Positions 35,214-46,462 of a stretch of 64,000 bases of DNA are shown piece by piece. The stretch comes from Auricularia sp. M13 (taxonomy: Eukaryota > Basidiomycota > Agaricomycetes > Auriculariales > Auriculariaceae), in contig CM073199.1 in NCBI GenBank assembly GCA_037042915.1, positions 3,534,001-3,598,000 of the forward strand, given 5' to 3'. Made by a program: the position numbers and the translations under genes. Numbering within the stretch: the first letter of the stretch is position 1; each line of letters begins with the position of its first letter. The notes beneath the pieces are model-generated. The model saw only the letters and a program-made list of their open reading frames with translations, was not told the origin of the DNA and did no database searches.

Positions 35214-35975
35214 GGCCCGGCACTGTGTAATTGGCGGGAGCGAGCTACAGAAGCGGAGTTGCATCCCTGCGCGACTTGCGCGCGGGTTTAAGTATAGAAT
35301 TGCGGGCAACATCATCATCAGCGCTCGAGCGAGGAATGAATTCAATCAATGATGACAGAATAGCAGTTCCTGCACCGCATCGAAGATCCCGCAGCACTGC
35401 CGCGCAGGACGGAACAGGAAGAAATGCATGAAGGTGCTCCTATACTGTAGTATGAGAGCTTTCACCAGACGCTCATTACTCCCGGAATAAGGCGAACCTG
35501 TCTTCGTGGAAACGGCTGAATAGGCTGTCTCCGGCTTCGTCGCGCGCAAGGCAAACCTCGCGCAACCTATGCGCCGACTATCAAAATGCGCAATAGTTTT
35601 CAAGAAAGGAATGCTGGTACGCTCCAAAGCAGGCGGCGTGGGTGAATGGATCCCTTCGTATAGTTACCATATTCCCCCTTAGCTGTCAAACTCGGACTTA
35701 ATCTCCTTTTTTGGATGCGAAAATTTCCTTTTCGGGTTGGGAAACCCTCAGCCTTTTATAGCCCGGATGCATGTGTTCCGCTGTCTGACCTGGGATAGAT
35801 GTCTTAGAATTTACCGAAACATTGTGTGTACGGGACGGAGCAGGACGTGAACGGTTGTGACGGAGACGAGAGGTGATGTCTCAGAACGAACCGAATCTGA
35901 CCTGAATCCGAACTCTCGACGGAACAGAATACATCCGTTGCCAATATAAATACCTTTCGTGCAGGATTGCGGCGG
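35214..35975. promoter_or_regulatory. Divergent promoter: ABC transporter / OB-like gene
   Basis: No coding signal. A TATA-like TATAAA lies at 35945-35950, about 25 bases before the ATG of the plus-strand gene. Confidence 0.4.
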
Positions 35976-36995
35976 ATGTGCACTGCAGTCATGACATCTC
36001 TCTTGATTTCTGGCTATTTTGCGCTCTGCAACGGACGCCGAGTTTCCTCGGAGAATCCAACGACGCGGAAGGTTGCTCATCACGTATTGTACGACACTGT
36101 CATCCAGACGAGTGGCGTGGATATTGCTGCAGAGCTCCGAACGTGGACGCCTGCCAACGAGCCGCTTCTGCCGGACGGGACTGTCGCGGATGTTCTTGGC
36201 AAAGTGTTCGCCCCGCCGAACGGAACAGCGTGGATAGACGTCATTCAGATCAGTGCCTTCCCCGGCGACGTGACGGAGACGGAGTACGAAGAGAAGATTC
36301 CGGAGAGACCGTTTCCGACCATCATCGTTTTGGGGCACACCAGTGGCACCGCGGAAACCATGGATGATACAGTCTCTGTTGGTTATTTCGTGCAGACTTC
36401 CGAGTACGTGCGAGATCAGGCGCGTGCGTCTCGGGTGTAGTAAGTTTAGGGATCAGCGCTGCCAGCCGCGATTGACCAAGGTACCTTAGTTGCAGATTCG
36501 ATGGTTCGAAACCTCGCTGGAAGAAAACGCCGCGGCCTCAGTCGGGAGCTGCGGTGTTCATAGTGGGGCTAGCCCACGGCATCCATTTGACCAGTGGTAA
36601 TCTGCAGATCGACGTTGACCAGGTGCAGCTGAACGTCGGATCGACAATTGCCTCAGCTTCTTCCGCTCGCTTTGAGACCGGAGGGCCTGCAGGAAAGAAG
36701 CGTCGCTTTGCTCTCGCGGTCAATAATGCGACAGCAAGCACGGAAAGCTCGACGTGAGTGTAAAGCGACATAACGGCGTCAGTTCTAATTTCGATTATAG
36801 TTCTTCAGCCGCTGTGGGTGGGACTGTGCTGCGACCTCCAGATGCCTCGAAGGAGAATGATGAGAGGTGAGCCAGTGTCAGCGTTCCGTCATCAGATAAC
36901 TGACTGCTCTTAGTGTTGCGACGCGAGCGCCGCCCGCAAAATCCAAGCGTGTAGTGAAGCGCAAGATTGTTGCCGAGGCGGACGAGGGGGAGTGA
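35976..36995 (+). CDS. Protein of unknown function, two OB-like domains (copy 1)
   Basis: Exons 35976-36439, 36490-36753, 36801-36866 and 36914-36995 give 291 residues. I do not recognise a named family. Two beta-rich segments repeat one pattern: LPDGTVADVLGKVFAPPNGTAWIDVIQI in the first half and GAAVFIVGLAHGIHLTSGNLQIDVDQVQL in the second, each a hydrophobic strand, Gly turn, then a strand with IDV. They resemble five-stranded OB barrels, but this is inference. They are joined by a Cys/Phe/Trp-containing link (YCRFDGSKPRW, formed across intron 1). A basic C-terminal tail (KSKRVVKRKI) ends in acidic residues and could be a nuclear signal. The same layout recurs at 56.85, 59.15 and 60.5 kb. 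The ATG at 35991 is an alternative start. Confidence 0.7.
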
Positions 36996-37536
36996 AGCAT
37001 TTCCAGGGAGTAGTAGCTTTGGGAACCTTTACGACATGATCATGCAGAGCGACAATGTCCAGTTGGTTTTGTTTTTTTTGTACTGAATACCGGCAGAAGA
37101 AGTTGCAAATTGTAAATAAATAGCAAGCTCTATCGCGAATTTATTTACATCATATTAAAAAAAAAAGGAGTTTGGTTGACCGTTCAGAACGAGCGAGGTC
37201 AAGAAGGGAATGAATTGAGTACAGGGTCCGCTGATTAGCGCCCTTCACTTACTCGCCTTCATCCCCCACATTCCGTATTATGCAGGTAGTGGACGGTGTC
37301 GCTCTATCGCTCGCGCATAGTAGCGCAGCAGCTACTTTGAGTGTTCAACACGTACGGCAGGCCGGCGTCGATGCCCGATGCCTCAGGACGGTGTCGTTAC
37401 CAGCTGCTGCAGCGACGGTGGCGACGGTTACATATCATATCAGTCATCAGCTATAGCGGCAAGCTTGCCCGCGGGCTGGTCAACTCCGGTTTTACGGACG
37501 CGGGCGAAGACCTCGTCGTCAACGCTGGCTACAATG
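36996..37536. other. Flank left of the KDZ element; possible coding relic
   Basis: Mostly non-coding, with a poly-T/poly-A stretch near 37070-37165. The last 110 bases (about 37435-37536) hold a GC-rich open stretch (KLARGLVNSGFTDAGEDLVV...) running into the insertion point. It may be an exon interrupted by the element, but I found no matching continuation on the right side. Confidence 0.3.
37529..37536 (+). repeat. 8-base target duplication, left side of the KDZ element
   Basis: CTACAATG here and at 56570-56577. Confidence 0.75.
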
Positions 37537-37577
37537 CAGATATGTTAGACACTTGTGTTTTGGTTTGCTACTCCCAG
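37537..37577 (+). repeat. Left terminal inverted repeat of the KDZ element
   Basis: Pairs with 56529-56569. The outer 21 bases are loosely matched; the inner 20 differ at one position. Confidence 0.7.
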
Positions 37578-37735
37578 CTCCCAGAACTCCCAGGTCCTGA
37601 CTTGTACTGCTCCTGACTCCCGAACCGGAGACTTGTACTCCCAAAGTTAACTGTGAAATAAAACTTGTACTCCCAAAGCAACTTGTAAAACGGAATAAAA
37701 CACAAGTCACTCCCGACTCCCGGAATGTTCAATGC
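37565..37735 (+). repeat. Left subterminal CTCCC repeats
   Basis: ACTCCCAG/ACTCCCAAAG/ACTCCCGA units recur about ten times, several preceded by ACTTGT. They mirror GGGAGT units at the right end. Confidence 0.75.
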
Positions 37736-37806
37736 AGAGCAAATGTATTCCCCGAGTTATGTGCGAAAGATACAGTGTTGAGATGAGAAACGAGCTATGA
37801 TACAAC

Positions 37807-40800
37807 TTATGCTACAGCTACAGGCAATTCCGGACGAATGTGAGGCACGGGCGGCAGTCTGTGACGATAGTCCATGAAGGACTGGGCGAAGCAATGCCAG
37901 ACGCTGCTCTCCAGATCATAGAAGAGCTCCGACTCGGAGCTCACAGAGTGGATGTTGCCGCCGATGGCGACGAGCTCATCCCACGGTTTGAGGAACTGGT
38001 CAGCTCGAGGCCAAGGGCGCATGAACGTGTAGAAGTTCCACAGGCTCTCGAGGCGCTCAGTGCGATCGACGGTCAGCTTGTTGATCGCATTCCGGTCCGT
38101 GCCAGGGATAAAGTCAGAGCCACCCCAGCAACCGCGGCATTGTCTATACCGCTGCTTTGCGTCGAACTGGAGTGGCGCGTGGTCGGGGTGACTCTGCCGG
38201 ATCGTGAGGTCGAGGTAGAAGAGCTCATAGCGGAACTCTAGCTCTGTAAGCTCCCACATGATGTACCTGCGCCAATCCAGCGACGGCCAGACAGCATCTT
38301 CGTCCTTGCCCGCCGCGAAGGGAGGAAGCTCGTGACCGTCAAAGGTCGGGTGGTTGATTCAGTCGATATATTGACCGATGCGCTTCAGCGGCTCGGCGGG
38401 CGGCATCTCGACGGGCGGCTCAGCAGGCGGCTCGGGCGGCGTCTTGTTGGCGGGGGGCTCAGCAGTGGGAGGTGGTTCGAGTCGAGACGAGCTCGACGGC
38501 ATCGCTGGTGGCTCGGGCCCGACGGACAACGGCGGCACAGACGGATCTTCGAAACGCGCGCGGCGCCACTCGACGACAGTGCCAAGGGGGCCCATAATCG
38601 CAACGGGACCCTGCTTGTTGGCCTTTGGCTGCGGTTTTTTGACACCCGCACGTTCCCAGCATCTACAATGTCATGAGTGATTAATGATTGAGCACAAGTG
38701 CAGACTCACCCATCCCAATCGGCCCGCCAAATCCGTCGCGACGGAGGTGCCAGTCGCGGCTGGTCATCGTTTGTCCTCCACTCAATCGACTTCTTGAGCA
38801 GCTGCTCGCCTTCGAGGTACTGCGTGGACGAGGGCAAATAGATGATACGCTTTGCCTTGTAGTCCCACCACTCCGTCATGCCGCGCTTGATGTTGTTGAA
38901 GTCGCGATGCTTGCGACTGATCAGCCAGAACGTCGGGGCGTCATCGTTTGCCTCATCCACGCTGAAGTACCACGCAGTGTAGTACGTGAGCGCGCGCGTC
39001 TTCTTGCTCTTGGGCTCCGAGATATACCAAGTCTTGGGTTCGGCGTCGCGCCGCTCAGTCTCGCTCCGTCGAGCTACTTCGTCTTGTTCGGGTTCGTCGA
39101 AAAGATCCCGGATGAGCGTGTCCTTGAGCTCAGAGGCGGTCTTTGCCTGGACGGGGGGAGAACGAGGACGAGGGGGACCATACATTTCCAGCCTTTCCTC
39201 CTCGCAAGAGTCGTAATCTTCGTCACTGTCGAAGATGGCCGCCGGCCGTGGACGGTTCAGACGGGGCGGAGGCGGCGGCGCAGGCTGGGGCGGAGGCGGA
39301 GGCGCACGCAGCGGCGCTGAGGGATGCGGCAATGGAGCACGGACGGCTTGACCGGACTTTGCAGCAGACGGTTGGGACGCGGGCGGTGCCGGAGCGGGTA
39401 CGTCTTCATCGTCCTGTGCGCTATCATCCACAGGCTTGGGCAATGATGTGACCGCCAGTTCTGGTTGCGGCAGGCTCGCTTCGAGACCGAGCAAGTTGAC
39501 CATGCGAGCAACATGCTGCTCCGGCACAATCAACTTGAGCAAGTTGCGCCAATAAGGCGCGGCCATGCCTGGATTCTGACTGGCATCCGTTGTCGCCAGT
39601 CGCCGAAGAAAATAAGGCCGGATCTTGAGCCAATGCAGCACGGGTTTGGCGGAATTCAAGTTTGCGCTCTTGGCTTCCTGGGGCCGGGCAGCACTGGCGA
39701 GGGGTACACCGCCCTTGCCCTTGCGTACATTAAACCCAGGATCCCTTGCGGCCTTCCAGGCGTTGACGAAATACGCCGACAAGGGCACCTTGTGCAGCTG
39801 CAACTTGCTGATGTTCGGCGGCACAGGCAGCACGTCGGCGGTCATGAGGTCCAGCTGCCGCTCCCGCGATACATCCACGCGCCCGGAGACGCTATCAGCG
39901 GGCATGAATATCGTTGGGAACCAGTGCGGCCGCTCCGTGCTCTTGTAAGCCGAAATCCTGTCTGGCGCCACGAGCACAACGCTTTCCGGGGCAATCGTCG
40001 AGTTCTGCTCCCCGAGCAGCTTCGCAGTCGTTCCGCGGCTGCGCTTCTTCGGCGGGGCATCCGCGTTAGAACCCGGGTCTTTGCAGTTCAGGTCAGTAAA
40101 CTATCATGAGAAATAGCCAACAAATACATACCCTGTCCTTTGCGCTTCAACGGCCCGCCCGACCCACCGACAGCTTTTGCGTCTTTCGATGGCCCGGCGG
40201 CTGACCCTTGTCCTTTGCGCTTCGACGCCCCGCCCGACCCTTTCGCGCCTTTCGATGGCCCGGCCGCTGACAGCTGCAGTGCTGGAGGCAGTTGCCCTGC
40301 GAGATGCGGGGCGAGAGCAAGTTGCGCTGGCGCGGGAGGAAGATGCGCTGGCGCGGGAGGAAGATGCGCTGGCGCGGGAGGAAGATGCGCTGGGCGGGGA
40401 GGAAGATGCGCTGGCGGGGGAGGAAGTGGCGCTGGCGGGGGAGGAAGTGGCGCTGGCGCTGGCGGCTTAGCCAGCCTCGGGTCACGGCTCGTCGAACTCA
40501 GACCTGCAACGCCGCTCGACGAGCTTGCGACGGGTACAGGCGCGTTGTCCTGGAAGCCGACGTCCTCGGTGCCGTTCCAGACGGACTCGGTGACGGCGAC
40601 GTTTGATCCAGAGAAGGTCGTGATGTCGCTGACAGGCTGCGCCTCGACATAATGGTTGCGCTCGATGTCGTGTATATGAGCGCATTGCTGACTCCCGTAC
40701 ATCCTGTACATGGCTCGTCGGATGACTCCCGCCCGCTGCTTCTCAAGGAGCTCGTTGAAGTGTGCTCGAGTGAAAGGCAGGAGCTGCCACACAGGAATGT

Positions 40801-41795
40801 CTCGCGATGCGTAGAACATGGCGAACTTGTCACTGGTGGTGAAGCAGCCCCGATAAGGCGCGACGTGCCGAGTAGCCTGATATATACGCGCCCGGCGAGC
40901 AACCTCGTATGACGAGACGGTGGGAATGTATGCGTCCAATCCCGCCTCGAGGTCGCCCGTCTTCTTCTCCAACTCCATCCAGCCCCGTATCTCGTTCAGA
41001 CAGCGCTGCCACTCGGCGAAGTTGACGTGACAGTCCCACTTCTTTAACGACTGTCGTCTCAGGCTGCTTGTGAGCTCAACGAACTTGTCGTACCGCTCCG
41101 TTGGAATACGGGCCAACGCAGTCCTGCGGCCTGGCTTCTCCACGGCTGCCCGCCAAAGGGGTGTCGTCTCCAGCTCCGTCGTTTCGATACGATTCAGAAG
41201 GAGCGTGGGCAACTTGAAGAGCTCGCTGCCCGCTGGTCGGAGGTGCTCGTCTTCGAGACGATACCAACCCAAGTCTCCGAGCATGTCGGTGTGCCGGAGA
41301 TTCCACCAGGCGCGGCCAATCTGCAGCGGAACTTGTGAGCCCACTGGCTTGAGCAGCGGCACGAACGCCATGTGCAGGTTGTTCTCGTCGTGCATCTGCG
41401 GCAGTTGGCTTGCCTCGTAGAGACCGAAGCGACCGTCGACGCAGCGCGTTGGGTCGACGACGGGGTAGTCTGGTATCTCGGGCACAACATCTCGATTTGT
41501 CCGCACGATGTATCTGGCCTCCCGCAGGCTGGGCCAGGCGCAGAAATACGGCAGAGCGGTGAACGAGGGGTCCTCCCTGAACGAAGCCATCAGAGGCTCG
41601 TCTGCCAGTAGAAACATCTCGAGAACTCACGATTCATTCTCGTCGATGTCCATCTGGACGTCGACAGCCTGTGCCTGCGCGTTCGGATTCGACGCTGGCT
41701 GGCTGCGAGGTCGTCAGCATCAGATCGAGACGGCATACTCGAAACACTCACGCATTGTCGACGTCCATGTCGACGTCTCGAGAGTCCACGTTCAT
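37807..41795 (-). pseudogene. KDZ cargo gene A: large protein of unknown function
   Basis: Exons 41795-41752, 41702-40132, 40078-38710 and 38662-37807 total 3,840 nt (1,279 codons). It starts MNVDSRDVDMDVDNA, then has a folded-looking N-terminal domain (LLADEPLMASFREDPSFTAL... to about residue 350), a Pro/Ala/Leu-rich repeat (APAHLPP units, about 40300-40460), a second domain, another Pro-rich linker, a conserved-looking WYFSVDEANDDAPTFWLISRKH block, and a C-terminal domain with LDWRRYIMWELTELEFRYELF. No known family. Two in-frame TGA codons (41637-41639 and 38359-38361) break an otherwise continuous frame; each fits CGA changed to TGA. It is transcribed divergently from the dioxygenase-like gene, across a promoter region with palindromes. 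Its place beside a KDZ transposase suggests a role in transposition or chromatin, which is inference only. Confidence 0.65.
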
Positions 41796-41989
41796 TTTCG
41801 TTTGCCTGAGCGACTTGTAAATAAAAATTGACATGGTTTCGGTCTAGATGGCTCACTGAAATACGAGTTCGAGAATATCTACTAGTGGATCTGTGGATGA
41901 TTTCTATACTACGTCTAATATACGACAGGCTGGATACTTGGGACGATTCTGAGTGGTGGGAGGGGGTGGAGAGAGACGGACGGTACAGG

Positions 41990-42270
41990 CGGTGACTGTG
42001 CGATGCACGAACGAACGGGACGCTTGAGCGCTGATCGCGGCAAGCTCAACAGCCACGTTCACTGATGCGTGAGCGTGGTGCTAATTTATGTTCACTTGCG
42101 AGGGACAGACGGACTGGGGGTGCGCAGGCAGCGTGACTGTGTGATGCACGGACGAACTGGACGCTTGAGCGCTGATCGCGGCAAGCTCAACAGCCACGTT
42201 CACTGATGCGTGAGCGTGGCGCTGATTTATGTGGAGTTGCGAGGGAGAGACGGAATGGGGGTGCGCAGGC
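41990..42270 (+). repeat. Two tandem units of about 140 bases
   Basis: Both copies contain the run CGCTTGAGCGCTGATCGCGG followed by CAAGCTCAACAGCC and a CACGTTCAC-TGATGC hairpin, and end in GGGGGTGCGCAGGCAGCG-like sequence. Confidence 0.75.
42054..42077. repeat. Hairpin, centre TGATGC
   Basis: 9-base arms CACGTTCAC and GTGAGCGTG (one G-T type mismatch) around TGATGC. The same hairpin recurs at 42195-42218. Confidence 0.7.
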
Positions 42271-42374
42271 AGCGCAGTACAGGCGGCGATTGTCTGACGC
42301 TCAAAGACGCTGGTGTCACTGATGCGTGAACCAGGTCGATGGTGCAGGAGCTCCCAGTAGCGCGTCCAGCTACA

Positions 42375-42394
42375 CGTTCGCTGACGCGCGAACG
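42375..42394. repeat. Hairpin, centre TGACGC
   Basis: Perfect 7-base arms CGTTCGC and GCGAACG around TGACGC. The arm sequence differs from the other hairpins but the centre is kept. Confidence 0.75.
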
Positions 42395-43378
42395 GTCCAC
42401 TGGCGCGATACTCTGCTACGCAGCGAAGGAGAGCTTGGAGAGCGCCCGGCGGCAGCCGGCGGCTGACTCGGGCACTTCGAACTCCGCTCAGCCAAATCGG
42501 TCGTCTAAGTTGTCGAATGGCCTTTCCTCAACGCAGAGGCCGAGAATAAATTTATAAAATTTCGAAAAAAATGATAAAACTACAACAAGTTTAAATGAGC
42601 ACACTGGAATAATATCTCATGAAATTTCCTCTGTGCCCTTCCTGTCTCACACTCCTGACTCAACCTCATGGCCTGAGATAGCATTATTTTAACTGAGAAA
42701 CCCTCAATTTAACTCTCAAAGGGGTCTTGTAGATTAGTTAAGTCATCTTGAGCCCTGCATTGGCTGAGCTTTCATTTCCAGAGTTCGCGTTCCCAAACGG
42801 GACACGTCACGTGACGCTGTTGACGGTGACGCAATGAGCAGTGAGACGCGACTGCGACCGCACGTTGAGGATCCTGGCCCGGATACCTGCCGCAATATGT
42901 TCTCAATAATATCTTAAATACAATCCGTCGGTCGTGGGCGCGGGACGGACACGTCGCGAGCGACGGACGCGTCTCGCACCCACGACGACGAAAAGGGTAT
43001 TCAACCGCTGCTCTGGCTGCCGTTCGCGACCACCCTGAGCTGCCGCAACGGCGTCACTGGCTTATGCTAGGACCCTAGAGCTCCCTCAAGCCGCAGCGGC
43101 GAAGGTTGCTCCGGGGTATGCGGCCAGAGCAGAAGTTGAACACGCGGTTTAAAGTCCGCGCGTTCGCGGCTTCTGCGCGCCGGGTTGCACGCACCACGTG
43201 ACCTGCATTCCCGATATGGCAACGATTCCGTGCCTGCACCGGTCCGCAAAACACGCGCCGCACATGATGTGCTGGCGTTGCTCTTATCGATCCTCGATCT
43301 CTCCCTAATAACCCACGTCGCAGCGAGCACATAAGCCGTGCTTTTCCGCAGCCGATCTCGCGCACATCCGTCCTGCCC

Positions 43379-44956
43379 ATGGCCGACACTCCAGGTGCGC
43401 AATTCATCGTTCTGGCCATTGCGACTCATCAACTCGTCGGTAGGACCATATCCCGAGAATGAGAGTATCCCGGTGGACTTCGCCGAGTTATTCCAGAGAA
43501 TCGTGCAGCAGGCACAGCTCAGCGGTGGGGAAAAACTGCGAGATCTCTTTGGCATTCAACGCGACGGTACGGAGGAAGCTCTATCGGACGACGATGCTGG
43601 ACAGGTCACTGAGCAACCTGTGACTCCGGTACAAGCTGCTGGGACTCTCGCGGCTGGCGGATCAGCTGCTGAGCCGCTCGCGGAAACTGGGACAAAAACT
43701 AAAGGCCGCAAGCATAAGTCAGCATCGCCTGAACACTCACGCACTTGCTCTGACTTGCCACGAAGGAAATCCAGAACACTAAATCCCGAGAAACTCGAGG
43801 CGAAGATGCTTACAAGCTGGCATCGTCTCAATAAGAAGATGCTAGAGACTGCGCTGAAGCCCAGGAATATACGTACGTACTGTTGAGAATACATGCCCTC
43901 ACCAACTCCTCCGTACAGACCGCGTTCCCGAGCTCGACCTCGCCGCGCTCGTCGACAGGAATCAAGAGCGCAACAGCAAGCCTTACCCCGCCTTCGAATC
44001 TGTGACGGCCAGGGTCAGCGATGAGCCTTTTGTCCTCGTGGACAAGAAAGACGTACCTGCTGTCATCGTTTTCCCGAACTGGTTATCCAAAGCTAGTCAT
44101 GTGCGTCCGCGCTGCTGCGGAAACTCCTACTCACGTGCGGAATAAACTTAGGACATCCTATTCAAGAGTCTCATGGACTTCGGGCGCAGTGTCGGTGTGA
44201 AAATTCGCGCTGGCGCAGATCAGAATGCGAGAGACGCGGAAGAATGCTATACTCGGCAGGAGCATCAAGACGAACTGCACGGCGTATTCCAATTGGTATC
44301 CATCTGGAGGGCCCTCGGTCGATCGGTGAGCTCAGATGATCAGCCTAGAGTGTGTGTGCTCACCGGGTGAAGGCGAACAATGGCCCTGCGGGTCCCGCTC
44401 GCGATCTCTTCAAGAAAACAGACAACCTCAACGCGGGGCTCGCGTTGCTTCGAGAGCTGCGGCTCGTGACCATGCGACTCATGGACATGTTCCAGCTCAT
44501 CGACCCCGAGCAGTACAACCTCTTCAACGATGCCTCGGAGAAGTTGAAAGCCATGTACCCCGCATATGCCGCGCTGGCCGCTGCCGACCCCTCCTTCCTC
44601 CACGGGAGAAGTCTCATCTACAATCGAGAGACCGGCGAACACACTGACCGCCGCGATATGAAGCTCGCATGGACGCCGATTCTCACAGTGGGTAAATACC
44701 GCGAAGGCACGCTTCGTGTCGCGGGTTCGGACATTAACTATCTCCCGGAACACTTGCGTTCATTAGAGGGGGCATCTTGAAGCACTCTGTTCAATTCGCA
44801 GGCGGTCAGCGCATCGCGATTGCGCACTTCATGCACAAGAATGTCCTTGCGGAGGTCGGTGCAACGAAGGTCAAGCTTTTCACATACAAAGAAATGGCGG
44901 GCTATAAGCCGCCTTTCGACGAAGGCAACGGTGACTGCGATGAACCGATGAATTAG
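43379..44956 (+). pseudogene. KDZ cargo gene B: TET/JBP-like 2OG-Fe(II) dioxygenase
   Basis: Exons: 43379-43394, 43444-43872, 43919-44100, 44152-44325 and 44373 onward. An N-terminal Ser/Lys-rich region precedes a double-stranded beta-helix domain. An HxD iron motif (GEHTDRRD, near 44640), a glycine turn (VGKYREGTLRV), then LKHSVQF with the distal His and an Arg in GGQRIAIAHF are visible, the spacing expected of TET/JBP-type oxygenases, which oxidise 5-methylcytosine or thymine. Such genes are known companions of KDZ transposons in mushrooms. A one-base frameshift lies near 44764, between the HxD block and the distal His (downstream codons continue in another frame to the stop at 44954-44956). 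So the catalytic core is split and this copy is probably inactive. It could be another 2OG oxygenase subfamily; the assignment is by motif only. Confidence 0.6.
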
Positions 44957-45140
44957 TTTCTGAAGAGCGCATGTATTCAACTCACCCTGGCAAGCATATA
45001 TGCACTCATATCTCACCTTACTAATTTTCGGGCACTCATTCATCGTGAACAAATGAAAGCATTAAGATTGGCGGTTAAGAGGGTCAAGGACAGGCTCATC
45101 GAGATTACAAAGTGATTAAAATAAATTAAGGGAAGGGTAT

Positions 45141-45428
45141 TCAAGCCGAACGAGACTTCTTCGTCACCGGCTGGAGTTCCTGCTGCTCATCGACCTCGCC
45201 CTGCATGTCTCTCTTGCGCTTGTCCCTGCTCGACGGTGCCGCGGGTGCCTGCCTGGCACTGGCGACGTCGCGGCTCTTCGACGGGCCGGGAACGGGCACC
45301 GGGGTGGCGAACGGGTTAGGTTTGGGGCGGCCATTGCGGCTGGCCGAACCAGCCATTGGCCGCTGCATGATTGCCGTCCTGCTGGCGGCGCCACCGCGGA
45401 GGCCAGCGTTGGCGAGGGGAGTGGCAGC

Positions 45429-45469
<41 letters not shown>

Positions 45470-46204
45470 GCGGCACGGTGGCGGGGCGACGGCGCGTTTG
45501 GTGCGTGGAGGGGGAGCGGTGGCAGTGGGCACGTGAGCGGGAGCGGCAGCGGCGGCGGGGTTGGTTCGTGGAGCGGCAGCAGCAGCGGTGCGGGCGGGAG
45601 CGGCAGCGGCGGCGGGGTTGGTTCGTGGAGCGGCAGCAGCAGCGGTGCGGGCGGGAGCGGCAGCGGCAGCGGGGTTGGTTCGTGGAGCGGCAGCGGCTGC
45701 GGTGCGGGCAGGAGCGGCAGCGGCGGCGGCGGTGTCGCCAGGTAGTATCTCCGGGATTCGGGTTCGCGGTTGGAGGATAGGATCTGGCAGCTCGGATCCG
45801 CTGTACGGCCTGCGCACAAGCCGGAGCTGTACGACGATGGACATGCCGTCACAGTCATGGCCATCCCGGCCCATGTCCATATCGTCGCCTTCCTTCAGGT
45901 GCGCATAGCGAGGAATATCCTCACCGTAACTTGGGTGCACCTGCAACACCTCAACGAACAAGTTTTTCTCCCAGTCGTTCAGGAGAGAGAGCACGGTGGG
46001 CGGCAGCTCGTCGTAGCTCAACCACCGGTTGAAGCGCGGCGTGTTCACGATGATCGTCTCGCCAGTCTGATTGACTTTAGTCTCGCGCAACATAAGAAAA
46101 GCGCGGCGGATAATACGCACCACCATCTGACAATAAAACTGCCACTCACCGTTGGGGCGGGTCGGTTTGTCCGGTAGAGAGTAGAGGGGAAGCTTGGGGG
46201 GCAT
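45141..46204 (-). CDS. KDZ cargo gene C: protein with Ala/Pro repeats
   Basis: The N-terminal 140 residues look folded (MPPKLPLYSLPDKPTRPNGE..., NTPRFNRWLSYDELPPTVLSLLNDW). They are followed by three and a half copies of an AAAAAPARTAAAAAPRTNP-like repeat, a poly-Pro or poly-Ala run, and a basic tail. Two frames compete after the GC-rich trinucleotide run near 45440. The one ending at 45141 (KRKRDMQGEVDEQQELQPVTKKSRSA) has better composition and a nuclear-signal-like end. The other ends at 45164. A length change in the GCC run could have shifted the frame. No known family. It is convergent with gene B. Confidence 0.5.
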
Positions 46205-46462
46205 GGAAAGAGGATTAAAGAGCGGGGTAATGTCAAGTCTGTAACTGCGAGACCCAGACGTTTAAGTACGTCGCTGCGCGGTCCCACGATCTGGACCCAA
46301 GAATATTCCGATTGGATAGAGGACTTGAAACGTGAAAGAGCTTCCCTCGCGTGGATCGCAGGCCATCACCGCATGACCTTCACCTTTTACTCATTTCTTT
46401 GAGGACGCGCCACCCAGATTTTATCCCTTGCTGCGCGAACGCGACGACGGCCAGCAAATCCC

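Larger units (their letters stand above)
41796..43378. promoter_or_regulatory. Divergent promoter region of the KDZ element
   Basis: About 1.6 kb without a gene. It holds two imperfect tandem copies of a roughly 140-base unit (about 41990-42270), each with one hairpin, and two further hairpins downstream. All have TGATGC or TGACGC at the centre. 42540-43060 shows nothing beyond an A/T-rich patch. Confidence 0.55.

Noticed and set aside
44326-44348. Very short intron (23 bases) in the dioxygenase-like gene
   Set aside because: Too short to splice; the acceptor at 44371-44372 gives a 47-base intron in the same frame.
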